The notes beneath the pieces are model-generated. The model was given only the letters and a program-made list of their open reading frames with translations, did not search any database and was not told the origin of the DNA. Shown here in pieces: positions 9,312-20,505 of a stretch of DNA of 64,000 nt. The position numbers were made by a program, and so were the translations under genes. The DNA comes from Agapetus fuscipes (taxonomy: Eukaryota; Arthropoda; Insecta; Trichoptera; Glossosomatidae): NCBI GenBank assembly GCA_951799405.1, contig OX637338.1, forward strand, positions 6,386,001 to 6,450,000. Reading direction: 5' to 3'. Positions within the stretch are counted from its first letter, which is position 1; each line of letters starts with the position of its first letter.

Positions 9312-10016
9312 TATGGATGTTATGGATATGAAGTTTCGGCAATATGGATAAGGATATTGCAATTACATTATTTCGGTTACGGATATGGATGTGGATTTGA
9401 ATTATTTCGGATATCCGCTAGTTTCGGTTACGGATATCAGATTTGTAAGCGATCGCAAACGAATAATAAAAAACAAATAAAAACACATTTTATTTTATTT
9501 TAATTCTACATTTTCGGTTAATTTTACAATCACTTATTATATAAACTAGTATAGCTACTCATTTTCAAGTGTTATCTACATATACATCTGTTTGTTGAAA
9601 GTCAACAGGCGAAAACGAAAACTTGTCAAAACATGTTTCATTTAAATTCTACCAAATTCCTTGACTGAAAGGTTGGTATGCGGCTGACCACCCATACTGT
9701 AAAAAATGGTTCACTTTGCCAATGTCACCCCTGCTTCAGGGAAGGTCGGCAAGAGTTGCAGGGCTTATGTTCATTTGAGATTGTTTTTTTTTTATATTGT
9801 AGGTCCACATGCGGCATGTGTAAGTGCGAAATTATGCGTGTCTGCTTGTGGGAATGCATTTAATATGAATCTCAAATGATGCATATCTTTGCAGCTTAGA
9901 TTTAGATCCGAAACTATTCGAAATTTTTATTTCGGTTTTGGTTACGGATAAGGATATTTTTTATTTCGGATATACGATAGTTTCGGTTACGGAAATGGAT
10001 ATCCATAAAATCCCTG
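9312..10016. mobile_element. hAT-like non-autonomous element with 8-bp target duplication
   Basis: Flanked by gttcatag at 9304-9311 and 10017-10024. The right end reads ...atccataaaatccctg, so its inverted end is cagggattttatggatat. The left end tatggatgttatggatat matches 15 of 18. CAGGG ends and 8-bp duplications are typical of hAT elements (family knowledge). The interior is rich in 'tttcggttacggatatgg' units. A complete element A (9661-9905) is nested inside. No transposase is present. Confidence 0.65.
9661..9905 (+). repeat. Element A nested in hAT-like element
   Basis: A well preserved copy: 'aggttggtatgcggctgacc' start, palindrome cacatgcggcatgtg, 'gtctgcttgtgggaatgcat' and 'ctttgcagcttagat' end. 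hAT-like sequence continues on both sides. Confidence 0.85.
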
Positions 10017-10081
10017 GTTCATAGTACATAGGTACATAAACAATGGTGTCAGGATAGAATAGCACAGAGACAAAACAACAC

Positions 10082-10200
10082 TTGACATAACGTCCCATGA
10101 CTTTACATCGCATGACCGCACGTCACATGACAGAACGTCACATGACAGAACGTCACATGACAGAACGTCACATGACAGAACGTCACATGACAGAACGTCA
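10082..10200 (+). repeat. 15-bp tandem repeat
   Basis: Five perfect copies of cacatgacagaacgt at 10124-10198, preceded by three degenerate units from 10082 on. Confidence 0.9.
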
Positions 10201-10387
10201 CGTGAGCTGAATTGCTAAAAAATAATTTATTAAATAAAAATTAAATTATGCTCATTTGGTGTTTTTTTCAAACAGCAAAGCCATGGCTTATTCATGCTGA
10301 CGCAGCCTTCAGTGAATTTCCCGTACAAAAAATCGATGACCTGTAGATCAGCTTTCTATCAAATGTTTTGTGAATAGCACTGCTTCT

Positions 10388-10626
10388 ATATTCTATAATC
10401 TTTAATCTTAGTTGCAAAGATACATTTAAGATTTATAGTAAATGTATTCCCACAAGCAGACACGTATAAGTTCGCGCTTAAAGATGCCGCATGTGAACCT
10501 ACAATTCTCAAATGAACATAAGCCCTGCAACACTTGCCGACCTTCCCTGAGACAGGGGTGACATTGGCAAAGTGAACCATTCTTTACAGTATAGGTGGTC
10601 AGCCTTATACCAACCTATAAGTCAAG
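10388..10626 (-). repeat. Element A with internal deletion
   Basis: Both ends are present ('cttagttgcaaagataca', 'accaacctataagtcaagg'). About 10-15 bases after the palindrome are missing. Confidence 0.8.
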
Positions 10627-10821
10627 GCTTGATTTTGGAAATTTGAAGGCCCTAAAGTGATAACAGCGCCCTCCATATCGGTATCAGCTGCTGTCAAATG
10701 TTGTCCTACAAATTGTGTACAACTTGTCTGGAGAACTTTTCAGCGCGAAAGCAGCTGTTTACGCGCGGTCATGTTTTATAGCTTTCTATGATCGGTAGAT
10801 ATGACTTATTAAAAAAATAAA

Positions 10822-11118
10822 ATTAGGCTGATTTATTTGGTGAGCCCTGTTTTTGTGTGTATCACACCTCAAGAGCCCTCTGCGAGCTTGGTCGTCGCTG
10901 TAGAAAGCGCCAATTCTCAAGCAAGTCCCAATTGCTGTAAGGCTGGATGGACCTTTTGATGATGACCGGTCTTTGGTAGGTAAAGGTTTATGAATTTTTC
11001 AACCCAGCAAAGAGCATATTTGAAAATAGTCGTGGTATATTTTTTATTGTCCGCCGGGATTCGAACCCACAGCCTACCATTAACGAGTCCGAAGTGTTAC
11101 CACTGGACTACGGACCGG
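10822..11118 (-). mobile_element. SINE-T, near full length
   Basis: Reverse-strand copy from 'attaggctgatttatttggt' (3' tail side) to 'ggactacggaccggt' (5' end). The B box 'gggattcgaaccca' is intact. The CGT anticodon region is changed ('ttaacgagtccga' complement). Confidence 0.85.
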
Positions 11119-11794
11119 TCCAGATATTAGTACTGATAGAGGGAACTGTTGTTACAATGGATTTAGAATAAACAATCAGGGAGGATGTGCGATCTGTTCT
11201 TGCAGTGATTTGTTGTAATTGGTCGTACTAATGACGGCAACCATTCTGTAGAGATATGTAGGAACAACTGCTTTCACTGCACAACACAGAAATTTGCATA
11301 TAAGTTCACACAGATGTCTGATTGTGGAACATTGCGATCGATATCGTGCTTGATTAATTGTCTCATTTCGTGTATTCCGAATTTATTTCACTTTGAAAAT
11401 TTTACATGAAATTTAAGCGAAGTAGGATATCCTGTAAAGTAGAATTATTTCATGTATTTAATAAACTATAATTATGTCCTCTATTCTACAGGCTTTTTAG
11501 TGGGTATTGAAATAAGAAATGCCTTCTAATACTTATAACATATTTCTGTCACTAACTGAGAACTAAGGTTTGTCGTATTTACGAGCGTTGATATCTTTGC
11601 ACATTTTCTACGATGTTTTGATTTGATTTTTATTTTATTTTTGATTTTATTGACTTATAACGGTTCGTCTAAAATCAGAAAAATTGAATTACCTAAACCA
11701 AGTTATTAGCAAATGTGTGGTCAGCCTCAGAGCAACCTGCATAGAAGTCTTCTTCATCTTCTTCTCCTTTATGGCGAGTAGACTCAGCTCTAAA

Positions 11795-12000
11795 TTTGTA
11801 TCTGAAACTTGTTTCCCGGCTAGCAAACTTCACACTTGCGTGGGACTGTCGTCCATAACCAAAAACAAAATATTTGTTTGCCTTTTCCCTAGTAACTTGA
11901 CCGCGTGACGTCATAATATTGTCTATGCCTATTCATGTGCTGAGTTTATCATTGGGTGTTGAAACAAAGACAACAGTTTATGAAGATATGTTAGTTTGTA
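11795..12000. repeat. Dispersed repeat, family unassigned
   Basis: The segments 'gtgggactgtcg', 'catgtgctgagtttat' and 'gatatgttagtttg' recur in the same order at 21225-21420. The strand of origin is unknown. Confidence 0.5.
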
Positions 12001-12282
12001 GAAAAAAAGGTTATTAAAGCACTCCGTCCATTCACCACATCGGCAGCCAAGTGGACTGCAACATTGGGACGCTGCTCTACCACGAATGTAGGTCCCTGGC
12101 TGCACATACCTCTGGTTAGCTCTCTCTCGGCGCCGCGCCGACATGCTGAGGGTATGTAGACCACGTCCAATGTATTCCGTCCGCAAACACACTTGTGCCG
12201 AGAAAGATGGGCGCTATCTCTGTAAGAAGAAATTACGTCTGATGGAGGTTAAGCACCTGCATGACAACTAAATGATAATCAA

Positions 12283-12541
12283 CATCTAAAATCTAAATCT
12301 AAATCTAAGCTACAAGGATATGTATCATTTGAGATTCATATTAAATGCATTCCCACAAGCAGACACGCATAATTTCGCGCTCACACATGCCGCATGTGGA
12401 CCTACAATATAAAAACCCAATTTTCAAATGGACATAAGCCCGCAACTCTTGCCGACCTTCCTTGAAACAGGGGTGACATTGGCAAAGTGAATCATTTTTT
12501 ACAGTATGGGTGGTCAGCCTCATACCAACCTATAAGTCAAG
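12283..12541 (-). repeat. Element A, full length
   Basis: Tail of three 'atctaa' units, then 'gctacaaggatatgtatc'. Palindrome cacatgccgcatgtg is intact. End 'accaacctataagtcaagg'. Confidence 0.85.
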
Positions 12542-12581
12542 GAATAACATTCAATTACATAATTTAATTAATTAACATTCT

Positions 12582-12894
12582 TAATAATAATAACAATATT
12601 AGGATGATTTATTTGGTGAGCGCTGTTTTTGGGTGTATCACACCTCAAGAGCCCTCTGCGAGCTTGGTCGTCGCTATAGAAAGCGCCAATTCTCAAGCAA
12701 GACCCAGTTGCTGTAAGGCTGGATAGACCTTTAGTGACCGGTCTTTGGTGAAGGTATATGAATGTTTCATCCAGCGAAGAGCATGTATGAAAATAAAAAT
12801 GGTATAGTTTTTTGTGCTCCGCCGGGATTCGAACCCACAACCTTCCATTTACGAGTCGGAGGTGTTAACCACTAGACTACAGACTACGGACCGG
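12582..12894 (-). mobile_element. SINE-T, full length
   Basis: Tail 'cttaataataataacaatat' corresponds to the (ATT)n end. The body and head are preserved, with 'gggattcgaacccaca' and 'acgagtcggaggtgttaacc'. A small duplication (agactac) lies in the head. Confidence 0.88.
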
Positions 12895-12934
12895 TTAAAT
12901 TCTTTTTATTTTTCTTGCGCCTTTCCGGTGAAGA

Positions 12935-13395
12935 TTGGCGATCCACTAGGGGTGGCCAGTACCTCCGCAGATACGTCTACACTTTATTCTGTCCTTGCAC
13001 ACTTCTTTCATCTCCTCAACATTTTTTTATGCATTTCTTTCCTTAATTCTAATACATGGTAGATTTATGGTTTCCACGCTATACCTCAGCAAAAAGAGAC
13101 TTAGCTCTTGTGTGTTGTGAGGGGTGAGGGGATTGTCTCTTCTCTTTTTCTTACTCTGCAGGTTCCAGTCATTTACAATCCCTCTTATTTGATCAATCGA
13201 CTATTCCTTCGGTCTACCTATTCCACACTTACCTTTGACATTCCTTTTGTGCACTCTTTTTTTGTCAGTCGTTCATCGTCCATTCTTTCTAAATGCCCGA
13301 AACATCTCTTTTGTACTTTCACTCTCATATTCTCTTTTTATTCCGCATTAGTTCATAGCTCAGTGATTTCAGACCCTATAATACAAAGTCTAACT
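12935..13395 (-). pseudogene. LINE ORF2 C-terminal relic (WIDQ/CKDR family)
   Basis: Minus-strand pieces in shifting frames read RVKVQKRCFGHLERMDDERL, GIGRPKE-SIDQIRGIVNDW, NLQS and VEEMKEVCKDRIKCRR. This order (basic FGH.ERM, GRP..WIDQI, EVCKDR.KWR) is the C-terminal tail of an insect-type LINE polymerase. Stops and frameshifts show it is dead. Related copies: 25280, 39905, 40850 and 53055. Confidence 0.75.
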
Positions 13396-13397
13396 AA

Positions 13398-13625
13398 TAT
13401 ATAATCTATGTTGCACAGATACATCAAAAGTAAAGATTAATTTTAAATGCACGCTCAAAAGCAGACACGTGTAAGTTCGTGCTTACACATGCCGCATATG
13501 TGCATATTAAAAAAACAAATCTCAAATCAATATTAACCCTGCAAATATTTTCAATCTTTTCTGAAAATAGAGGTGACTTTGACAAAAATGAACTAAATTG
13601 AGCAAAGTGAACCAAGATTTTAAAG
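13398..13625 (-). repeat. Element A, diverged
   Basis: Shows 'aatctatgttgcacagatac', 'gcagacacgtgtaagttcg' and 'gaggtgactttgac'. The 5' end is replaced. Confidence 0.7.
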
Positions 13626-13639
13626 CGTGGTGGTGGGGT

Positions 13640-13745
13640 AATTAACTTAAATTTGACCAATGTGACCCCTGTTTCAGAAAAGGTTTGCATTGGTTGCAGA
13701 TTGTATGACGATTTTATGTTTGGGTCTTATTTTGAAAGTACGCAT
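13640..13745 (+). repeat. Element A internal fragment
   Basis: 'ccaatgtgacccctgtttca' and following bases. It abuts a reverse copy on the left and a direct copy on the right. Confidence 0.55.
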
Positions 13746-13746
13746 A

Positions 13747-13980
13747 TTCCTTGACTTATAGGTTGGTATGAGGCTGATCACCCATACTGTAAAAAATGGT
13801 TCACTTTGCCAATGTTTTAGGGAAGGTCGGCAAGAGTTGCAGGGCTCACGTTCATTTGAGATTGGGTTTTATATTGTAGGTTCACATGCGGCATGCTTAA
13901 GCGCGAAATACGTTTAATATCAATCTTAAAATTTGTATATCTTTGGAATTTAGATTATAGATTATATTATAGACGCATGC
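13747..13980 (+). repeat. Element A with small deletions
   Basis: 'ttgacttataggttggtatg' start. The CACCCCTGTTTC block is deleted. The tail is 'ttagattatagattatatta'. Confidence 0.8.
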
Positions 13981-14082
13981 AGCATGTGCAAGCGCGAAAC
14001 CGACCCATCTTAGCTTGTAAGCATGCATTTAATATTAATCTTTTATGCTTTCATCTATTCGTAACCTAGATTATATATTATT
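13978..14082 (+). repeat. Element A 3' half
   Basis: Starts at the palindrome ('gcatgcagcatgtgcaagc') and ends 'cctagattatatatta', in tandem with the preceding copy. Confidence 0.6.
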
Positions 14083-14431
14083 GGAGTAACCAAAGTGTAA
14101 CTATTTTTTTCGTGTTTTTAAAAATTATAGACCACTAGACATAAACAAAGTATTTAAAAATTCAAATGTACAAGTGCACGAGTATGTATAATATTATGAT
14201 CATGATGAACGCTTTTTTAACACTTCTGTTGTATTTAGAAATCTGTTACTAATCAATATCCGATTTCTCATGAAAGTCTCCATCTATATCTCGAGTAATA
14301 ATTACACGCAAAAACACAAAACAAGTGGAAGACGAGTGCACAATGATTTCATTACATTTTTTGTATGAATTATTGATGCAAAAAAAATACCATTTACCAA
14401 AGAGGTTAAACTGCGTCAAAGCACGTCTTGA

Positions 14432-14710
14432 CCGGTCCGTAGTCTAGTGGTTTACACTTCTGACTCGTGAATGAAAGGTTGTGGGTCAGAATCCCGGTGG
14501 AGCATTTATATTTTCAAATATTCGAATATATATAGAAAAATTCATATACCTTTACCAAAGACCGGCCACTAAAGGTCCATCCAACCTTACAGCTTGGGAG
14601 TTGAAGCTTGCTTGGGAGTTGATGCTTTCTATAGCGACGACCAAGCTCTTGAGGTGGGATACACACAAAAACAGTGCTCACGAAATAAATGATTATAATA
14701 TTGTTATTAT
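14432..14710 (+). mobile_element. SINE-T with small duplication
   Basis: Head 'ccggtccgtagtctagtggt' and 'cttctgactcgtgaatg'. The body carries a local duplication (cttgggagttga twice near 14597-14622). 3' end 'ataatattgttattatta'. Confidence 0.85.
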
Positions 14711-14888
14711 TAAACTGAGGAAACGGGGCAACACGCATTTGAGAATGTTTTTTGTTCAAAAACTAGCAGAGTAACATTTTTATGCGTAATGCAGCTAACT
14801 CGACGACTTTTAGCTACGCCAAGCATTTTGGTACAATTATTCATTTACCGTGCGTGATATTTAGTGCGTTTTTTAAACATCCAAATTT

Positions 14889-14935
14889 CAACGATCCGTA
14901 GTCAAGTGCTTAAAGTTTCGGACTTGTAATCGCCT
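14889..14935 (+). mobile_element. SINE-T head only (TGT subtype)
   Basis: 'cgatccgtagtcaagtgctt' and 'cggacttgtaatcg', then abruptly LINE-like sequence. The junction suggests recombination or template switching. Confidence 0.5.
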
Positions 14936-15400
14936 TCTTCATCTTATCATACAGGTAAAGATTGAAGAGAAAAGAACTCAGAGACACGCAACGCAAACGC
15001 AACGCAACTAAGCTACACATATAGTGTAACTTCTTGCCGCGTTATCCCCGAAGGGGTCGCAAGTGGCGAGTTGAACCTATTTATTTTTACAGGTAAGGGG
15101 GCCGGCCTTACGCCAACCACTTCGGTTGAAGTGGAGGTTTCCCAGCTCCCGAGAGTGCTGGTACTCATTTCTTTTGAGGGCTGAGTAAACCTTGCCGGTA
15201 TTTTATTTTGGGGTTTGAAATAAACACCGAAACGGGAAATCATTTCTGACACCCTCGGTGGGATTCGAACCCGAGCTTTCGGCATGGAATGCAAGCACTC
15301 TACCACCTGAGCTATCGACCGGACAAGGATATTGTGGTTAAAAAACTTGTAACAATGGTTTCACAATAGCACCAAGTCTCCGTTTCGAGCCGCAGCATCC
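14935..15400 (+). pseudogene. LINE C-terminal relic split by a SINE-G
   Basis: Left part (14935-14990) reads LIIQVKIEEKRTQ. Right part (15325-15400) reads QWFHNSTKSPFRAAASKVKI, then AMMIADFRQK. The same order occurs uninterrupted at 22990-23350 (IIQGRIEGK, QWFSRSTTSLFRAEVSKA). The SINE-G at 14992-15324 lies between. Confidence 0.65.
14992..15324 (-). mobile_element. SINE-G, full length
   Basis: 3' tail of 'cgcaac' units, then 'taagctacacatatagtgta'. The 5' tRNA-like end is complete: 'gggattcgaacccgagc' (B box) and 'gagctatcgaccgga'. See 59033-59362 for the family description. Confidence 0.88.
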
Positions 15401-15455
15401 AAGGTCAAAATAGCCATGATGATTGCCGATTTTCGACAGAAGTAGCACCAAAAGG

Positions 15456-15645
15456 GAAAGATATGCTCTGTAATGGCTTGAAAATGTATCTACTTTTACC
15501 AAGAACAGATCATCAAAGATCCATTCAGCCGCTGTAGCATCAGAGTCTTGCATTAAAAATTATCACTTAGTTGCTACGACCAAAGATTAATAAGGTTCTT
15601 GAGGTGTAATTTACACAAAAACAGCTCTCCTCAAATAAAATCAGC
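15456..15645 (+). mobile_element. SINE-T 3' half, diverged
   Basis: Matches the body ('ccattcagccgctgtagcat') and 3' region ('ttcttgaggtgtaatttaca', 'tcaaataaaatcagcgtg') without a head. Confidence 0.55.
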
Positions 15646-15954
15646 GTGAAATTGATTATTCTACTACCAAGTCATGAATCTCTTATGTGTGCTCTCGTTT
15701 TAAGTATAAAATGCATTTTTATGATTGTGCGTTTTGTATGAAATGATTGAAGTCAGTACGTACATTCATTCTCGTCTGCTGCATTACATTATATTATATT
15801 ATGGACCATCTCCTCGTCTTGTTCTATACAAACCAATTACCCTCCCAAACGGAACGCAGACTTTACTGTCGGCCCACATGCAGTGTGCAACTTTATGGTT
15901 GAACCAGAGATGTGTTCCATCTTCAATGGCGCTAGAATTCAATTCCAACCTTGG

Positions 15955-16180
15955 CCGGTCTTTAGTCTAGTGGTTAACACTTCTGACTCGTAAGGGAAGG
16001 TTGTAAGTTTGAGCCCCGGCGGAGCACAAAAAATATAACATCTATGTTTTCCAATTTGCTCTTCGCTGGGTTGAAAAATTCATAAACCTTTACTTATGAC
16101 CGGTCACCAAAGGTCCATCCAACCTTACAGCAACTGGGTCTTGCTTGAGAATTGGCGCTTTGTAGCGAAGACCAAGCTCG
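15955..16180 (+). mobile_element. SINE-T, 3' truncated at SINE-G
   Basis: Head 'ccggtctttagtctagtggt', 'cttctgactcgtaaggg', and body to 'gaagaccaagctcgt', where a SINE-G head follows at once. Confidence 0.82.
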
Positions 16181-16185
16181 TAAAA

Positions 16186-16605
16186 AATCCGGTTGATAGC
16201 TCAGTTGGTAGAATGCTTGCATTTTATACCAAGAGCAAGGGTTCAATCCCCACCGAAATGATGATGATGATGGATGATTTCTTTCCTGTGGCGCCATTTA
16301 ATGGTCCAGGACCATCTCAAGGGCGAGGGTGTCAGAAATGATTTCCCATTTCGGTGTATATTTCAAACCCAAAATAAATACCAGTAAGGTGTACTCAGCC
16401 TTCACAATAAATGAGAACCAGCCCCCCCCCCCCCCCGCGAGCTGGGAAACCCTGAAAGTGGTTGGTGAGAGGCCGGCCCCCTTACCCGTAAAAATAAATA
16501 GGTCCCGAATCACCACATGCGACCCCTTCGTGGAAAACGCAGGCAAGAAGTTACACTATATTTGAAGCTTAGTTGCGTAGTTGCGTAGTTGCGTTTGCGT
16601 TGTGC
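16186..16605 (+). mobile_element. SINE-G with internal insertion and C run
   Basis: Head 'ccggttgatagctcagttgg' and B box 'gggttcaatccccacc', followed by about 65 inserted bases beginning with (atg)n. The standard body then resumes at 'cgagggtgtcagaaatg'. A run of about 15 C lies near 16421-16436. Ends in a 'gttgcgtagttgcg' tail. Confidence 0.8.
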
Positions 16606-16858
16606 CTTAATTTATATGTTGGTATAAGGCTGATCACCCATAGGTAGGTACTATAAAAAATAGTTAACTTTTGTCAATATCATCGCTGTTTCAGGAAAGC
16701 TAGAGTTGCTTAGAGTTTATGTTCATTTGAGATTTGTGTATAATTTTCAAGTAGGTAAATAAAATAAGGTAAAAAAATGTGTAAAGCATGCATCACAATA
16801 TAAACATGAATCTGAAATGTTAATATATCTTTGCAACTCAGATTATAGATCTGTTTAG
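16606..16858 (+). repeat. Element A, diverged
   Basis: 'atgttggtataaggctgatc' start with a small 'ggtaggta' insertion, and 'ctttgcaactcagattatag' end. Confidence 0.75.
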
Positions 16859-17069
16859 GTATCTGATTGGATAATTGAATTTGAAAGTACAATATTGAGG
16901 AAATCTATATTGTTTTAGGCAATTTTTCGATGACATGTCATGTTCATTACTTTCGCTGATCTGACAATTGCAATGCATTGTACAGAAAAATATGCTGATA
17001 GGAATAAAAAGTAATTGTAAATTAATGTTCATGTATTGTCATTTACACGTTTTTTCCTAAATACGTACT

Positions 17070-17098
17070 CGGCCCGTCCGTAGTCTAGTGGTTAACTT
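17070..17098 (+). mobile_element. SINE-T head fragment
   Basis: 'cccgtccgtagtctagtggt' and 'taactt' only, followed by an element A fragment. Confidence 0.45.
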
Positions 17099-17124
17099 AC
17101 TGGAAAAAAACAAACCACATACGA

Positions 17125-17235
17125 AATTAAACCTTCCAAGCCGTCCTTCCCTGAAACCGGAGTGGCATCGGTAAAAGTGAACCATGTTTTTAACAGCATG
17201 GGGGGTTAGCCTCATACAAACCTATTAGTTAAGGA
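17125..17235 (-). repeat. Element A 5' half
   Basis: 'cgtccttccctgaaaccgga' to 'catacaaacctattagttaa'. Confidence 0.65.
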
Positions 17236-17378
17236 AAAAAATATTAAATTGAAAGGTGAACTAGAAGGCAATTAAAGAAGTAGAATACATTAAATTCTGC
17301 ATTTTTTTAAATCCCAGCTTTGTCAAAATACATGGGAAGTCTTCTACGTTCTCTTCTCTTAGATAAACATAATTTTGT

Positions 17379-17884
17379 TAAGAGCTTTGTATACCCTAAA
17401 CCTGTCGTTTTTGTTTTCTAAACTTTATGGGCTTAGTAAAAAAGTGACGGTAATGAAAAAAAATCAAGCGTGTTTATTACTTTTTTATCTAAATTATAAA
17501 GGTTAAAAAAAATGGAAAAAAAGGTTTTTAAGAAATTAAATTAATTAGGTAGTTTCAGTTTTACCATGTTAACTCAAAAACTGTTGACATTATTAAAAAA
17601 AAATTGGCCCATAAGATGATAAACAATGTATAATTCTGTAATTTGAAAAAAAAATCCAAAAAGTAGCATCTACGAAAACACGATAAAAATGTGAAAAAAA
17701 CGTGTTTTCTTAATTGTTTTTTGTAGTGACAATTTTTAGATCAAAGTTGGATATATTTTTTAACCTTTATAATGTAGACAAAAAAATAATAAACGTGTCT
17801 GATTTTCTTCATTACTGTCTCTTTTACTCAGACCATAAAGTTTAAGAAACAAAAAGGACAGATTTAGTGTATAAAACACTCTTA
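17379..17884. mobile_element. Large fold-back element, about 505 bp
   Basis: Inverted arms of about 130-140 bp: 'taagagctttgtataccc' plus 'acctgtcgtttttgttttct' at the left, and 'agaaacaaaaaggacaga' plus 'acactctta' at the right, with about 230 bp between. The arms are diverged, not perfect. Part of the arm ('gattttcttcatnactgt', 'aagaaacaaaaa') recurs in 36518-36705, so the two belong to one family. Confidence 0.6.
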
Positions 17885-17889
17885 ATACA

Positions 17890-19900
17890 CGTTTTTTTAC
17901 TGTATTTGTTTACCATGTGTGGGTTTTCCCTGTCACGTTGTCTGCTTTGTGCGAGCGACCTTTTATCCTAGTTGCGAGTGTTTATGCAGCTACCCGGCTG
18001 GCGCTGCACGCCCACTACCGTCTGCCGATTATCTACAGATCTGCCCGCGCCGAGATGCATAATGCACAATGCACTCAGCCAGACGTGGTGCAGTGCGCGG
18101 GGGGTGCAATACGTGACCACACACAAAATATAGTATGTTAAATCAACAACAATAAGGAACTTGAAAATTGTTACGTGGTCTTTATTTTTAAATAAGGACG
18201 TGAAGTGGGGGTGCAATACGTGACCATGTATATAAAAATATACAGTTAACAAGTGACATGTAATAATAAATAATAAATAATAATAAGTAACATGTAATAA
18301 TGTTATTCTAATATAATAAAGTGGTTGGCGTAAGGCTGGTCCTCTTACCAGTTATTATAAATATTGAAAGTGTTATAATATACGTAAATTTAATGCGCAT
18401 TTTTATTAGATTTGGAAATACACGATATGTTAACAGTTTGAAAGAAAATCTTTACAAAATTAAATTTAGTAAGAACTGATAATTTGTACAACATTTAAAG
18501 TAACACTAAAAATTAGAAAACGTATAAAATATTCATTGATTACCCATTAAAACATCGATTTCATAAAATAATATTACATTTTCAGTACAGCCTCCATTGA
18601 TTTTAATTTTCAAAACTATATTTTACACATCATTTAACGGCTAACTGAAAATGCAAAAGTTGGAAATCGTTTTGCGGATGATTTACTCTGAATGGATCAT
18701 GATAGGTGGCGGATAGCATTATTCAGATCGTGTTTTTTATCGTTAATTTCCATATTTCCGCTGTATTATCTTCTCCCCCACTTTTCACGCGCCCCTCTAC
18801 GGTAACTGGCGCGCTTAGATTTGTATGGCGCACTCCTACCAACTACCAGCCAGCCTCACATTCGCGTCTCTATGGTCAATCGGGCCGGATAATTGTGTTA
18901 TCTCCGGGCGGTTCCAAATTTAAATTTCAATTTCAAAGTCACATTGAAATTTCAAAGTTTTGTTCTACATTCAAATTTCGAATCAGTGTTACCATTACTT
19001 AAAGGTTGTTGTTTTATTAAGTGAACTCTATTTATGACATTGTTCAAAATACATACCTGCCGTTTAAAGTGCGCTTTTTTATGGAATATTGCTGCATTTT
19101 TCCTGCAAATACAAATTTGATACACATTACAGTGGTAAGTACAGTTATTTTCATAATTTACCTACCCACGGTTTTATGTTTTATATTAAGATGTAAGATC
19201 CTAAATTTTTTTGGTGTGTGTTTTTTTTCTTTCCAGTGCAACTTTCTCAGTGTTTATTTCATGAAATACTTAATATTTCAGTTTTTTTTTTTTAAGTTTG
19301 TGAAGAATTAATGAGACAGTAATAAAAAAACACTCGCCTTTCTAATAGATTTTTAATGGTTAATTGAATGCTATGAAATAATTTTAGATATAAGTACATA
19401 GATGCATATTTTCTATATAAATGTTATTTATAACTTTTAGTGATTTTTTTCAAAATATTGTTTTTTAATATTTACGTAATTAACTAATTTACGAAGTTTT
19501 CCATTTATACACTATCTTTTTTATTCATTTTCTTTTCATTTCAAGTAAATATACATATGTACATAATTGTAAAACCTTCTTATATTAATCATTCTTCTTT
19601 GTATTTGAAAAAATGTAGCTTCGGATAAGTTTTTTTCGATTCATTTTTTTTATGTCAGATGAAATAGCCAAAGAGCAAAATGTTTCAATTGTGTAGGTAC
19701 TTATTATTTTTTAATTTTTCATTTCGAACATTTTTTATTTAATAAAATATTTTATTTTTTAAAATGACCCTTCAAATTACATTTTTTTCCAAATGTGGAT
19801 TCAGGGATGTGCACTTATAGTCATGCTGTGCCTCAGGACAGTGTAGATAATTTGAATTATACACTTTTTCTTGATTTAGATCTTTTGGTATGTGATTAAC
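17890..19900. other. Unassigned DNA without a recognised gene
   Basis: Nothing coding is recognised. Features seen: a GC-richer island at 17915-18120, a direct repeat gggggtgcaatacgtgacca at 18100-18119 and 18207-18226, a TAA-rich tract at 18262-18300, and a second GC-richer patch at 18770-18915. The remainder is AT-rich. Confidence 0.5.
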
Positions 19901-19914
19901 AAAATAACTTCTTT

Positions 19915-20285
19915 AGGCTCATCGACTTTGAGATAAAAACGTCCAGCCATCTTTCCACTTGGAGAAGGTCTTCCAGCTGGACGTTAACCTATTAGTATCT
20001 CATTAGCTACGATATGTGCGAATCTTTCATGACTCATTCTGAAGACACGATATCTAAAAAATCGCCTCCTGGATCTGCTCCATCTCACTACGCCTTATAT
20101 CTTGTATCTGATCATTTTTCTGCCTTAGACTATTCCAGAAACTTTAATTTCGGATGCCCTGAGTAGTCATTTGGTTCTTCTTTTGTCCGTTTTAGCTTCT
20201 ACGCCATAAGTCATAATATATTATTACGTATGTTGTATAAATTCGCACTTTACCTACTGTCGATGTTCTTTAGATAGCCATCTAT
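19915..20285 (-). pseudogene. LINE ORF2 C-terminal relic
   Basis: Minus-strand pieces read IMTYGVEAKTDKRRTK, LLRASEIKVSG, GRKMIRYKI-GVVRWSR and, further on, NEILIG-RPAGRPSPSGK. The order (YG.E.., LRA.EMK.L...G, IR, PIGQRPAGRP) matches LINE polymerase tails. Several stops are present. It is the longest of three related copies here. Confidence 0.7.
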
Positions 20286-20505
20286 AATTTATAATCTTAG
20301 TTGGAAAGATGTATTATATTTATGATTCATATTATTTGCATTCCCATAAGCAGACGCGTAGGTATAAGTTCGCGCTTACAACATAAAAATCACAATCTCA
20401 AATGAACTTAAGTCCGACACCTCTTGCCGAACTTTCTTGAAACAGGGTGGCATTGGCAAGGTGAACCATTTTTTACAGTATGGTTGTTCAGTCTCATACC
20501 AAACA
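20282..20505 (-). repeat. Element A with internal deletion
   Basis: 'taatcttagttggaaagatg' end, palindrome deleted, 'catactgt'-equivalent end present. Confidence 0.75.

Noticed and set aside
10082..10200. Possible CRISPR-like array
   Set aside because: The 15-base units are directly adjacent with no spacers. It is a simple tandem repeat in eukaryotic DNA.
12841..12894. tRNA genes at many tRNA-like heads (also 8252, 51855, 59033 and 59513)
   Set aside because: Each head is followed by a shared SINE body and lacks a clean cloverleaf and a T-run terminator.
13108..13404. 98-codon + frame
   Set aside because: It is the antisense of a minus-strand LINE relic with recognisable motifs.
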